From Chamaecyparis obtusa (Eukaryota; Streptophyta; Pinopsida; Cupressales; Cupressaceae), in contig BSBK01005649.1 of NCBI GenBank assembly GCA_027943335.1, positions 1,568,001 through 1,632,000 of the forward strand: a stretch of 64,000 nt of DNA. Direction: 5' to 3'. A program made the position numbers and the translations under genes. Shown piece by piece: positions 35,197 through 47,706 of this stretch (position 1 is the first letter of the stretch; the number at the start of each line of letters is the position of its first letter). The notes below the pieces were generated by a model, which was not told the DNA's origin, did not search any database, and saw only the letters and a program-made list of their open reading frames with translations.

Positions 35197-36804
35197 CTAT
35201 CTCTTCAAGTCTTTCCTTGACAACACACAGGTTTGTTCTCCATACTGATCATTCATTTTCTCTGGATCCACAATCTCAACTCGGCTACCAATACTTAGGC
35301 TTCTCCTACCAAGCATTGTTTCCAGCAAAGGCATCAGGGAAAACTTCATGTCATCCTTCTCAATAGTAAACACATTCCTGACACAGTCATACATAGCTCT
35401 ACAATCATATTGCCAAGGTCTATCGAGCAATATATCACAACTATTCATCTTCACAATGTCACATAACACAAGATCCTTATATTGGCCAATCTGAACATCA
35501 ATAAAGCATTGTTCTCTTACTTCTAGAGCATGAACATCTTGCAACCAACCAATCCTATAAGGAGAAGGATGCTTCATTCTATTCAACCCAAGTTTCTGAA
35601 CCATGTCTTCAACAACAAGGTTATCAGTACTACCACTATCAACAATAACATCACAGAATTTACCTCCAGACCTGCATTAGATGCAGGTCTTAAACAAATT
35701 ACTCCTCTGACAAGGTTCCTCCTTTGTACCAAGCAATGTTCGCCGAAGCAGCAAGTTCTCAGATTTAGGTTCACTCTCATTCACCATAGCAGTTCATCAG
35801 TCACCAAGCTTCTTCTGTGTACACTCAAAAGAATGGTGTCCTTCCTCTCCACAGTTATAGCAAGTACCCTTAAAGATAACTCTAGCTGTCTTCTTCTTTG
35901 GTTCCACAAGTTTTTGTTCATCTTCTGCATTAGTCAGTTTATCCTTCACCGAGTGATCAATCTTTTCATTCCCTTAGGGATTACTATGTTGTTTCCTCTT
36001 CAACTTATCTTCTGCCTTCAGAGCATACTGATAAGCATCTTCAACAGAATCAATCCTCAGCATACCAAGCTCATCCTGAATATTGAATCTCAAACCATTC
36101 ACATACCGAGCTACCTTTTCCTTACCAAACTCTCGGTGTCCAGGCCGAATAGTAAGTTTGTAGAACTCCTCGGTATAATTTTCAACAAATAGATCCTTCT
36201 GTTTCAGATTCTGCAACTTCTTAAACAAGTCAAGCTCATAGTCAAAAGGTATGAACTTAGCTTTCAATTTTGTCACCATCAACCTCCACCAATTGATCTT
36301 CATTTCACCTTCATCTTTTATATCTCTTTGTAGTTCCTTCCACCAAAGAGCAGCATGTCCTTTCAACTTTGTCTGTGCTAATCTCACCCGAAAAGGATCT
36401 TCAATTTCTTCCAGCTCAAAGAAATCTTCAAGTTCACCAATCCAATCTATCAAGTTTTCAAGCTTCAAAGTACCAGAGAAAGTAGAAACTTCCATTCGGT
36501 AACTACTACTTAACCGAGCTCCAGATCTAGGCAACCGAGCAGTTTTGTCTTCACCAGATCTATCCCTCTAGTCATCACCACTAGATCCAGCAGGTTCAAA
36601 GTCTTCAGCAACTTCCTCATAACCATCTTCAGTACCAACATTCTAAGGTACACCAGCAATAGCTCTCATGATCTCGGCGACCATGTCATTCTTCATCAAC
36701 TCCATCTCAGATCTAAAATTTGATTTCACCTTTTCTGTAATCCGGGATTCCACAGTATCACAAAGATCATAAATAACTCTAGGGTCCAATCTTCTCGAAG
36801 GCAT
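35197..36804 (-). pseudogene. A2 Gag-protease
   Basis: The reading frame starts at ATG (36802-36804), MPSRRLDPRV. Two in-frame stops follow in the N-terminal part, then an open 186-codon Gag segment (35974-36534) with MEVSTFSGTLKLENLIDWIG, HAALWWKEL, KLKAKFIPFDY and SVEDAYQYALKAEDKLKR. Next come the CCHC knuckle CYNCGEEGHHSFEC (near 35820-35870), the protease active site VIVDSGSTDNLV (near 35615-35660) and RPWQYDCRAMYDC, ending around 35197. Gag and PR order, spacing and motifs follow B2 and B3, but amino-acid identity is modest. There is no RT, RNase H or integrase. Confidence 0.88.
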
Positions 36805-37043
36805 CCTTGAAGATATTTAAAAATCCTCTACAACAAACTCTACACATACCACCTTGTGACAATCTCCAAGTTGTATGCAAGTCAGATCTCAACCTACCAC
36901 CTTGTACAAATAACTAGGGCAAGATCCAAAAGTTCAGTGCTCTGGATCTATAATCCAGATCATATGATCTCTTCACAATCAAGATCAACTTCGCAAGATC
37001 GGCCTTGCTAGGTCAACCTTCACTCCACAAGATCAACCTCTCA

Positions 37044-37055
37044 GCTCGGATACCA
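37044..37055 (-). other. A2 primer-binding site
   Basis: The minus strand reads TGGTATCCGAGC, one base from the initiator tRNA-Met site, two bases inside the 5' LTR. Confidence 0.82.
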
Positions 37056-37057
37056 CC

Positions 37058-37960
37058 TAACGCAGTCAAGGATGGTGGATCCAATTAAGGACAGTCCAAA
37101 CCTTGCAACTTCAGAACAACACAGCAGAATACTCAACAACACAACAACAAAATAATTGTTTAACTCTAATTTTCATTAACATGCCCGGCTGTAAGGCCTT
37201 CCAAGTTAGGGCCAATTACAATTAGAAACAATTCTACAAGATCCAACAGATCCAATACAATCTCAGCTAGTTCAGCTCTGAAAATAATCAGCAACTGATG
37301 GAAACCCTAAGGTAGATCTAAACTTGAGCTCACAAGCCTCCAAGCAATCTCCTTGTCTCCAAGTGTGCAAACCACTAGCTCTGCAACTACAAACTATCAG
37401 ATAACAATCTGATCTGCAAGATCATGCAAGATCTTTTCCACAACTTTGCCAACTCCAGCTTTCAGAACCTCATCTTCCTAGATCTGCTAAGTGTGTCCAA
37501 ACATCTACCCAAACATCCTATAAATACTAGTCATCAACCACAAGTCGGCTAGATGAAACCATTAACTCCCCCCAACAATTATTAAATTCAATACAAGTCG
37601 GTATCAAAATATCCTTACAAACATTTAATACAACATGTCAGTCTGTAACAACAACTACTAACAATAAATGCACCAAGTCGGCCCAACAAATCACACAGAG
37701 CTCCAGTCGGTAAACCAGAACTACTGAGCAACAGTGAAATAACCGAGCATGCCAGGCATCGCCGAGCACCAGTGTCGACCAAGCACCACAAGCATCACCG
37801 AGTAACACTTTCACCGATCACCAAAGGTTACCGAGTTCCTTCAACGATCGAGCTTCCTTCAATGACCGAGGCCGTCGGTCAAGGCTACAACTGAGTAACA
37901 TCGGCCAAACATACACCTCCCATGCAGATTCACCGAGTACCCTAGAATGCCCCTGCATCA
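37058..37960 (-). repeat. A2 5' LTR
   Basis: 903 bp, homologous to 34181-35061. Its inner end reads taacg instead of tgacg, one G-to-A change. The shared block is at about 37180-37213. Confidence 0.92.
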
Positions 37961-38159
37961 ATTTTGTATTTTTGTAGTATATATTCTTACAACAGTAGAT
38001 TATATTATATAATATTTTAAAATCTTATTTGTTGAATATATAATATTATTTTTTAACTAAAAATTATAGTACTATTATTACACATTAAATGGTGATTTGT
38101 ATACAAACACAAACATATAACATAGTTTTTCTTATCTGTATGTATGTATCTATACAAGA

Positions 38160-38297
<138 letters not shown>

Positions 38298-39849
38298 CAC
38301 ACAACAATGACAATTCCCTAATCATCAACAAACTTCTACAAAAATTTAGGGAGATTACAAGAAGCACAAATAAATATAAATTGCATAAATAAAAGAGTTG
38401 GGGATTGATAGAGGAATAAAGGGAAGAGGAAGGTAATGATGAACAAAGTGAAAGGGGAGAGGGATAGAGAATTGGCATTGGAAGGGTGAGGGATGTAATT
38501 ATCTCTAAGTTAAGGGGGTATTGGCTAGTAAATAAATAAAAGAAGATAAGTGTGTAAAGGAATCAATAATGAAGCTAAAGGAAAAAGAAGACTCATGTAA
38601 ATTAAAGAAATAAAGCACATGTTTAAGAATATGGGAGTAAATAAAGAGGAAATGATAAGGAAAGTGAGCATCAAGTAATTTTGTGCAAAGAGAGGTGGGA
38701 TCATTCATAAGAAGGAGAAGATGGGTGGAGAAGTGTGGGGAGAAGTGGTGTAAGAATGTCAGAAAGATAAATAAAATTAGAGTGGTCTTTATCTAATAAT
38801 TAAAGGAATTTGGGATGGAAACTTTGTAATCTTGCAACAATCATATTGGTATACACCTTAGATTTTATGCATCTACTTTCAACCATAACTCTTAACCCAT
38901 TTACCATTACCACATTTGTAATTATTTATCCTCATAAAACCACTATCACTAGAACTCCACCATTTACTATCTACTCCTTTTCCCCACCTGTTTCATCCAT
39001 TGCTACTAGAACCATGTAATTACCCCACATATCCAATACAATTCCACATCCACTGCTATATTCCAAACCGTAAATGCTCTTAAGTATTTCCATTGTTCTA
39101 TAGCTTTGACCCTGATAATTAACTTTTCCACAATCCTTATAACTACATGTATATGCTCATATACACCATAGTGATCCTCATCCATCCTTTTTTTATCACT
39201 CCCTCTTATGATCTATATGTACTAATTCATACAACTGGTAAAATAGAAAATAAACTAGATGCACATGGGGTGTCATAGGTCTATGATTCTCCTTTTTAAA
39301 TGTTCTAAATGATTTCATATTTGACACAATTTTTTGCACTAACATGGAATTTGAGTCTTATGAGGTTGGTTTAAGTTTAACATGAGAAAATATTTAAAAA
39401 ACAAGTCTACAATAGGCTTATTCATGTATTTATTCTATAGATAAGGTAGGAATGGTTAACTTGTAAAATTATTATCCTTTGTTTCTTGTAATAAATAGGT
39501 TGTTGTGAACAACAAGATGTTTGATGCAACACCTAAGTTGAGCACAATGCCATATGATGATTGTGTATCCAAATGGGTAGAAGAAGCTTTCAGTGTATCA
39601 TATGATAGTGATATAAATGATTTATTGTTTTTACCTACCTTCAACTATATAGGTTATATATGGATAATTACAACCATAAAATTAATGATAGAAATTAGTT
39701 TAAGAATGAGGTAAATAATGTTTCTATTTGCAACCTCATTATGGACAAAGAGGAATATATATGTACAAGTGAATAATTAAATGAATCTAATCATGGTTCT
39801 AAATATATAGAGCATGTATATGCATGTGGTGTAAAGATTAAACTAGCAC

Positions 39850-39870
39850 TTGCACCAAAAGGAGGTGCAA
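39850..39870 (-). terminator. Helitron 3' terminal hairpin
   Basis: Arms ttgcacc (39850-39856) and ggtgcaa (39864-39870) with a 7-base loop. The CTAG end is at 39843-39846, three bases away. In Helitrons this hairpin signals the end of rolling-circle transfer. Confidence 0.8.
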
Positions 39871-40396
39871 GGGAAGCGTCGATAGGCATTTAATTTGGAA
39901 CCATGATCGAAGCATTACATAATATAGGCCAGTGTGTATAAGTGTAAAAAAGAAGACAACACTCTGAAAGCAAATAAAGTGAGAAGGCCCTTTTACAATG
40001 CTAAGGATTGGAGAGTAGAAAGTCTATGAATCCCAAAGAAGTAACCAGTAATGATTAACCCTTAACATAACAAGGCAATTTAAGTACAAATTAGTTGTTG
40101 TTGTATATAATATAATTGAACGAGTAACAGTTGTATGTAAAGTATTGGCATCCTTTGTCCTTGGTAGGACCTTGTTGGAAAAATGAAGCAGCTATATTAA
40201 GTAGAGTACAACAGGAAATGTTGTATCTTCATAAATGAACATCACGATTTTGTATGTTGTGGAGGTTTGTACCAGAACTTGCAAGAGGGGAAAAAAAATA
40301 GTTAAGATGCAAATGGTTGGCATAAATGGGGGAAGCGAAAGAAGAAAACATAATGATTTAATGAGAGGGGGGGACGTTAACATCACATACTGAAAC

Positions 40397-40849
40397 TTAT
40401 TTAGAGAGCATTTGCAGACAAGCTTCTTCTTTCTTTCTAATAATGCTGTACTTATTCTTCTTCATTTTACAAAATCGCTCCAAAGTGAAGGCGGGTTCTA
40501 TGCGGAGGCCTTGTAGGGATTTGACTCTGGAGACAGCTGTAAAGGTGAGGCCTTGTCTTTCAAATTTACCTATATCAACTGTGGCCTTATCTAGGGTGAA
40601 CCCTTTTGACTTGTGTATAGTGATAGCCCATGCAGTGGCTAGTGGTAGTTGTGTGTGGTTGCCTCTGGTTACTCGTTGTATGGGGATAGTTGTTGGGTTT
40701 TGAGGATCCCAAGATGGACCATTGTACTTATCAACTATGACTATAACATATGCTGGAAGTTCTGGGGGCTTAGACCCAGAGGGATACACATTATAGTTTG
40801 TTGTGTCAATTTCATATGAATTAAATAAAAAAGAAATTATTCTCAACAA
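40397..40849 (-). pseudogene. PIF1-like (Helitron) helicase, C-terminal fragment
   Basis: A 150-residue frame ends at a natural-looking stop. Near residues 70-110 it contains PLATAWAITIHKSKGFTLDK followed by TAVSRVKSLQGLRI. These are the last conserved helicase motifs of the PIF1/RecD-like superfamily 1 proteins used by Helitrons. The N-terminal helicase half (Walker A and B) and the Rep nuclease are missing upstream; the 2.3 kb behind it is noncoding or degenerate. Strand and place, near the element's 3' end, fit a Rep-Hel remnant. A host PIF1 gene fragment captured by the element is the alternative. Confidence 0.75.
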
Positions 40850-43124
40850 CAGAACATAAAACTTTCAAGGTATCCCCAAAAGAAGAAAAATTCAACTCAA
40901 ATGAGAGGTAAAACAGAGAACATTCTATTGTATTGGGCCTTTCTGCAAGAAAGGCATCCAAGATGGCTCCAAATACATAGTTGACAGGTTAATGGGAAAT
41001 GAAATGAGGCATGGACGATCAATGATTATTCAAGACCTGTTATAAAGAAAAATGGTATCCCTTCAGCAAATCATTTGCAGCAAGGAAGAGATTAATATAG
41101 TAAATAAATTCACCTCGAGGCACATAAGAAATGGAAATCTTTACAGCCTTCAAAGGAACATATAGACATAATTGTGGTGATTCCCTAAGGTTTCCAACTT
41201 AAGTGATGACTCCCCTGCATGTGCTACCTATAAAAAAACTGTGGCATTTTACAAAAGCAACCATGCACAAAATTTTTAGATTTATAAAGGAATTTTAATA
41301 AAATTTCCAAAGGCAGATATGCTTAGAAAATCAATGCCAAATTTGATCTATCTTGTACTACGCTAAGAGGATCGATACTGAGCTCAATATTTACAGAGGT
41401 GAGTCCTCCAGATCAAGAATTGGATAATAGCTACACATTGGGAGCTAAATGATCTCCTCCAATTTTTTGCCTTTACTCTAGAATTGTGTATGTCGCCTAG
41501 AGATGTTATTTCTTCAAACAAAGTAATAACTTCCTTTGCCAGTTGAAAAAGCACCTCCAGAGTTTTTCATTTCTTCTTCTTGAAAGATGTACACCTTTAA
41601 CGGAAATAAACTATCGCCATATAAACCATGAGCTCCAGTGAGCCACTAAACCAATCAACTATCACATTTTATTGGTTACACTTCTGTCCTTCAGGAATCA
41701 AATGCTAAGTGAACTATAGCATTTTCTCAAGACCTGTAGCATTATCTTTGCCAACCTACTACCAAAGAAATTCTACATAGTAAATATTGTTATTTTACAA
41801 AATTATACACACAAAAGTCTAATTAAAAATACAAACTGAACAAAGTAGTACATATCTAAAAGATAAGAGGAAAGCAACTTGCCTATACTTCAAAGTTCAA
41901 AGACCAAAGATTTCGTTATCAAACAAAAGATTGTGTACTCTGTATTGTGCACAATTCCACCGGCCAATTAAGAGAGGAAACACATGATAGATCTTCAAAA
42001 CTTCAATGTGGCTCTATGATTTACCTATAAAGCATGTGTTGCAAAACCATTGTTTAGTCTACTATCGAGATGCCTTGGTTTCACAATAGATAATCACACA
42101 TTAAAATGAATCAAAATTTTCACAAAGAATTATAGAAAAGGGACAGATATAAGAAATCCTACTTGAGACTACAATTAATGCCTAGACAAATGATCACCAA
42201 AGTACTTGCAAGATTCAGTTCGCTGGCTTATTCTTTAACCAGAATCAATGCCAGACAATACAATCTGAAAAACGTAAAACCATCTAATTTGAGTAACAGA
42301 CTACAGGTAAGAACAAGAATTGACTACGTAGAAAAACCAGAAAAGACCATTTTGTGCTGCAACTTACAATGCAGATACTGCAAAAGTCAAGAGCAACATT
42401 TTTGCTAGAAACTTGGCTGGAGACCACAGAATGGTAAAGGTAACTAATATTAAGCCCAAAAAAATCATACATAGAAAAAGGCTTTTACTTTATTTAAATG
42501 AGGTTCTGAAACTTAGATCTAAGGATATATGTATATACCCAAAATAAAAGTAAGGCCGAATACTTAGGTGAGGTGAGTGTTTCTCTGTGTGTGACTGTGG
42601 ATGTGCAAAAGCTTAAAGGCACAGGATAGAAATTTGAAAAACAAGATTATAAGTTATTTAGAAATTTACAATGAGAAATTGCCAAAACCTCTACCTATTA
42701 CATTCGACCCTCTACGAAATCTGATTTCATTTCAAAATGTGCATAAAACACTAAACTGTTCAGAATAAAAAGTGAAAAAGAAGGAGATAAAAGCAGGGTT
42801 TATCACTGCTCACCTTAGTACTCCAGACAAAAGAAAAGCCTGGCTGTTCTGCGGAGCTAAGGATGCCAATGAATTCTTGTGTGCAAGCGATTTGTGCGGA
42901 AGCAGGGTTTCTCTTCAATTAAACACTTCTGAAAGGGCAAGCATAAATGTGGGGAGGTGAACTATGTAGGTGTTGGGTACATTTCCTAGACGGTTTCCAT
43001 AGAAAACTAGGGACATGTAGCTGGGAAATTAATTTGTGCAGGTGCGATGGAGGCAGAGGTGTGGGATACTCCACCCAAAAAATGATGACAAACAGCCTGC
43101 AGCCGAAATGGCAGAGGAAGAGGT
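40850..43124. other. Interior of the Helitron-like element, no intact gene seen
   Basis: Only short frames. AG|GTGAGC, a good splice-donor text on the minus strand near 42808-42815, and the transit-peptide-like start at 43125 hint at captured host exons, but I could not identify a gene. Confidence 0.4.
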
Positions 43125-43127
43125 CAT
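43038..43127 (-). pseudogene. Possible captured gene start, plastid-transit-like
   Basis: The minus-strand ATG at 43125-43127 opens a 29-codon frame starting MTSSSAISAAGCLSSFFG, then stops at TAA (about 43040). The Ser/Ala-rich, acid-free start resembles chloroplast transit peptides. Capture of gene fragments is common in plant Helitrons. No homologue was recognised and the frame is short, so this is tentative. Confidence 0.3.
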
Positions 43128-43988
43128 ATTAGAGGCAAAGCCATGGCTACTGGCCACAAGCCTGTAAGCATTAAAAGTGACAAGGAAAAAAAAACTAAGT
43201 GTTTCCCCTTCCTATGGTTAACATTTTTTGTGGCTAACCTATTTTCTCCTGTATTTACCACATAGCATTTAGCAATAGCGGCAGTCACATCTTGTAGTGT
43301 TTGCAGATTTGAAGTTCAGTATCTAGTTGTTGTTTTTCTGGCGGTCATCAGACATCATAACTTTAGGCTAGATGTTTTAAAATGGATTAACTGGCGTTGC
43401 AGACAATAAACTTGCACGTCACTCTAAACTTGTGCATCACTCAAAATTATGAGCAAAAAAACCTATGAAAACCATGACTGGCGATGCCTATCGACTAAAA
43501 AGTCATCCACTCATTTTTGTACTTTACAAAGAAATAAACAATATTTTACTTGATCCGCCAAAAATCTGCGCCAGTTAACATTCCAGGAAGTTGATAGAGA
43601 TCGGAAGATGACGGAAATAAGAAAGACAGAGACAGACATGAAGAGCAAGAACATTTGCCGCCTCATGAATATCTGGCCCACGAGTACGCGAGGAGTGAAA
43701 TGACGTTTCAGGGCGCTGGATGGAACGGGAAAAGCAACGATCTCACTATACGAAATGCTATCTGGAGACGTACGGGATAACCCAAGGAAAACCATTTTTG
43801 CAGTTGAAAACCGGACTTATGGTAGTTTTTAGCGTGAGACAGGTAGAAGATCATCCGTACATGAGCGACCAAAAAACCAACATAAAAACACCAATGAAAA
43901 ATCCATTTTTGAGTGTGAGACAAAATTTCGAGTGTGGTGTGAGACAAATCCAACAAGCGTGAGAAAATTTTGAGCAGGCCATACACAA

Positions 43989-44007
43989 GCTTCCCCAAAG
44001 GGGAAGC
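43989..44007 (-). other. Hairpin at the Helitron 5' end
   Basis: A perfect 8-base-arm hairpin, gcttcccc/ggggaagc with loop aaa, directly overlaps the 5' terminal inverted repeat gcctatcgac (44006-44015). The word gcttccc also follows the 3' repeat. Confidence 0.7.
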
Positions 44008-44780
44008 CTATCGACTAACAAGAAGCTAGTATTGTGTTTGATGTAACGCGCCCTTTATTCTTTTTCATTATGAATTTGTATTATACATGGCCACAACGAT
44101 TGATAATAGTTGAGCTAGAGGTTGGTGCAATCATCCATTTTAAGCTTGAATGCATTACCCTTTATGAGTGTGAAGATACTAATCATGTGAATGCATATCA
44201 AAATCTATTTCTCTAGTGTAAAGGCTTGTCATTTTTCTTATATTGTTTTTCATTCAGGTAATTAGAAGATGTTGTTACAACAACAAATGTGGAAGAGGAA
44301 ATATGTCATAAGTATGTTTCTAGAAACACATACACCACAATAAATTGTTTATGAGTTTTAAATAGAGGGGCAATTGAATAACATGATTCTTCATGTTAGG
44401 TGTAATGGTTTTGAGATTGGTGCCAATGAAGATTTGGATCAAGTGTGTGATCTAAACATAGAACATGTTAGTATATATGATAATGATGTATATTGACCAA
44501 CCATGGTCCAAGTTTTGATATGGATACATTTGATTATGAGGCTTTCTTTTTTGAAGTCCATACATCTACTATAATGGATAATAGTTTACCTTAAATTTTA
44601 ATCTTTTATAGTCCAACATAGAAGTAATGAGGATATTGGATAGTATCACATAAATTGAGTAGAAAATCAACATGTTAAAAGCCAAACTTTATAAAGTACT
44701 TATGCTTGAGGCATTCCAATTCTAAATGTAAGACGGTTTCCATTTTTATGATAAATAAGGTTGCAACTAGGCATATTTTT

Positions 44781-47101
44781 GTTTTACATATTAGTTGAAG
44801 GTATTATCTTTCTCCCTTGATGCATATGTATAGGCCAACAAATATTGTCATTTTGGTGTTGACTTAGGTTTCAATTTTTTACTCTTATTGTTGCATGCAT
44901 AAGTGATGCATTATGAAGTAGGTCTGGAACCCATTATTTGTGGTTACTTTATAGAAGAAGATTTAATGGTGGAGTAGTTCTTCACTTATTTGGTAACATT
45001 CATATGTTAATGTGTGTATATAAAAAGTTTTATTTATTATAGTTGGGGGTGTAAATATTTTTTAGTATGAGATACTTTAGTTTCTTCAACAAGCATATAT
45101 TTGATAAAAGGATGTTATTGCAACAACTTTTCTCTAGCCTTGTGACATGAGTTTTTCTATAGGATTAGACCTATAGTTACATTCATAAGTTACATTTATA
45201 ACCATACATTCATCCTTTGTGTCTCCATGTCATTGCTTATATATTATTTTGTTGTATACATAGTTTATATTTTCTATGTTGTATGTTTGTGTACTCATCA
45301 TCTTTGTTTGTAATGATGAAGTGGGATTATCTCAGTCCCCTTTTAGTTCCTATTTGTTTATCTATTGCATGGAGATAATTGGATTTTCATTGTGTCAGCA
45401 AGAAACAAACACCCCCCAAAAGAGCCTAACGGGGCTCAAATTTCTAGTGCCATTTTTTTCTTGAGTCACATCCTGCTTGTGTGTCTGAACCATTTATCAC
45501 CAATATTTATAGTCTCAATGGATCTTCTATGAGTCAAAAAAATGCCTAAGTAGTGCCTTATGTCATTGTTGGAGCTTTTCCTTGCAAGACCAAACTTGAA
45601 TCAATAGGTGGGCTTGATTCTCAGGGCAAGCACTCAAGTTTGACAAGAAAACAGTCCAATTGATGAGGATTGAAAGGAATCCTCATTCTTCTTTGAGCTC
45701 CACATCACTCAGGCAGGTATTACCTTATCTACACACTCATGACATCCTTTTGGTGAATAAAAGGCCTATAGACAGATTAGTGTGGAATAGTCTTCAAACC
45801 CCTTCAGGTAACTCATACCCCAATGAAGCCAATTCATATGCAACAACCCTATTTGCATAGAATGAGTCTAAAGACTAGAGAGAACCTCCTATTACTATTA
45901 CCAACATGAAAGGGAAAGGTATTGGTAAGGATGAATTTTGTGGTTGATGACTGAAAGGTGATTATATAGTAGAGACCAGACCAGTGCCTAATCCTTTGGG
46001 CAGAAGAGTCTAACATAATTCAACAGAGGGGTTTCTAAGAAATACAATGATATGCCTTACAAACCACATACAATTTGGATAGAGTGCCTTACAAACTATC
46101 CCCTCAATCCTAGATTATTATCATCAAGATCCCAACAGATGTGTTCATTCCCTGAAATTGCACATAAGGATTTAATCCTTTCCTTGAAAGAAACTCATGC
46201 AACAATTAGAATAGTTGCCTTACCTAGTATGTTCTATATGCCTTACAAATAGAAACATACAAGAATAAACACAAAGCAAAGAGACAATAATAGAACCAGG
46301 ATAGAAACTGTATTGTATTTCATGAGAGTGTATCAATACATACAAGGAAGACTCTTCACTCAAAGACTCAAAATGAGAATCTGCTATAGACTTATGTTTT
46401 TTGCATTCAGCATCAAGAGAATGGAACCAGAGAACGGAATCCCTTGGATTACCAAAAACTAGAACCAGGAACCAAAAGATTGGAAAACCACAAAGCTTGG
46501 GAACCCAAAAATATCTTGGAACCCTCACAAAATCAAAACTCTTACTACTTATACCACTAGCCATCTTGGGATCCTCAAAGAGGATGCATCAAGCCTCGGG
46601 TGACTAGGGTTAGGGCTTCAACTACCCAACCAACCAAAAATCAATCAAAATTTACTGCAGGGGTAGGAAACATAGGCAACCTGGACAAAACAAATCTCAG
46701 GCAAATCTGCAATCATGAAAATCTGCGAGCTCAGTATAGAACACCAAGGAGTTGCTGTAAAAACCAGTCTAATCGGCCACCTGCAAACACACCTCGAGCA
46801 CAAAACCACAGTCCACCAGGTACAAAATCATTACTGCAATTGGCCACTAAGACCCTGGATCACATCGCAACTACTGGAGCCATCAAAAAAATTGAAATTA
46901 GGCCGCTGAAACCATAAATTTTGGTACCTCCTGTCGCAAAAACTCTCTGCAAGTTTAAACGGTCACATTCATGGCGCCAGAAGTAAATCGACGGTCTAAA
47001 ATTAAATCTCGGCCAACTTTATATCAGCACTGTAGATTTTCATCCCTTTCCCGGGCATCGGCAAGATTAATCACAATAGGAATCGGTTACATTTGTGCTT
47101 G
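44781..47101. other. Intergenic DNA, no gene recognised
   Basis: Short frames only, for example 45660-45860 and 46220-46564 (minus); none has a recognisable domain. From about 46560 the base composition becomes more GC-rich, leading into the palindrome array. The minus-strand text near 46220-46420 resembles an LTR interior (transcript-end-like T-rich stretch), but no borders were found. Confidence 0.45.
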
Positions 47102-47706
47102 GTCGCATGATCGCAAGGCACCATATTAACCTTTGCGATCATGCAACCGCGGCTTCTTAACCGCGCAATGCCGATCACAAACCATCTTGAGAAGTCCTCG
47201 GCCCCACCACCAATCAGCGACCAATCAAAACCAAACAACTCGGCAACACCCGCACAGTGGACTCGCCTTAACTCTGTAACCGTGACGTCCAAACAGTTGT
47301 CACATGATCACATAGCTAGGAAAAGGGTTATGCGAACATGCGACAAGCCTCCACGTCAGTACCATGTCACCGCTCCCCACCAACGTGGCACCCTTTTCGC
47401 ATGATCGCATGGCCGAAAGATGGCCCTTGCGATCATGCGACAAGGCCACAAGACTGCCACCTTGTCACCCGCCAATCTTCCAATGGGACCACAAAACTTC
47501 CACCACTAACGGGCCCAGGAACAAGTGTCAACCGGTCGCATGATCGCATGTCAGAAAACTCTGACATGCAATCATGTGACAGCCAACCACAAGCCACCAC
47601 ATAACCGCCTCCGGGACCACAACCCTTCCGCCAATGGGCCCCAGCACAAAAAGGTAACCGGTCGCATGGTCGCACGCCAGAAAACTCTGGCATGCGATCA
47701 TGCGAC
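47102..47706. repeat. Array of five long palindromes in GC-rich DNA
   Basis: Five inverted repeats lie at 47102-47147, 47299-47344, 47397-47441, 47535-47580 and 47661-47706. Each left arm is a version of gtcgcatgatcgca, and each right arm is its complement. In the last two, arms are 20 bases with two mismatches each, all transitions, around the same 6-base loop aaaact. The spacer text between units is also partly repeated (gggaccacaa, cgggccc/tgggccc, aaccg). This stretch is clearly richer in GC than the surrounding DNA. Reading frames through it encode repetitive peptides that mirror the DNA repeat and are not taken as genes. Confidence 0.85.

Larger units (their letters stand above)
34181..37960 (-). 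mobile_element. A2: Gag-protease-only LTR retrotransposon, sister of A1
   Basis: The 3780 bp element is flanked by atttt (34176-34180 and 37961-37965) and inserted in copy 2 of the segmental duplication; copy 1 has the empty site. LTRs of 881 and 903 bp enclose an internal region of 1996 bp coding only Gag and protease. The PR-to-3' LTR junction matches that of A1 over about 190 bases (3289-3475 against 35062-35240). The loss of RT, RNase H, integrase and chromodomain therefore predates both insertions, and the short form itself was copied. Confidence 0.92.
39843..44016 (-). mobile_element. Helitron-like rolling-circle element
   Basis: About 4.17 kb is present in copy 2 but absent from copy 1 (gattaaac/aagaagc near 31880), so the borders are independently supported. 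On the minus strand the 3' end is a GC-rich hairpin (7-base arms ttgcacc/ggtgcaa) followed by gtgCTAG and then host TTTAAT, the classic Helitron 3' terminus. The 5' end begins within ttagtcgatagg. Its reverse complement, cctatcgac, lies just inside the 3' hairpin, giving asymmetric terminal inverted repeats. A PIF1-like helicase fragment sits on the same strand near the 3' end, as expected for Rep-Hel. There is no longer target duplication; two extra T bases at the site suggest a T|T target. Confidence 0.78.

Noticed and set aside
47102..47706. CRISPR-like array
   Set aside because: Repeats are palindromes with partly repeated spacers, spacing is irregular (98-197 bases), there are no cas genes, and the DNA is plant nuclear.
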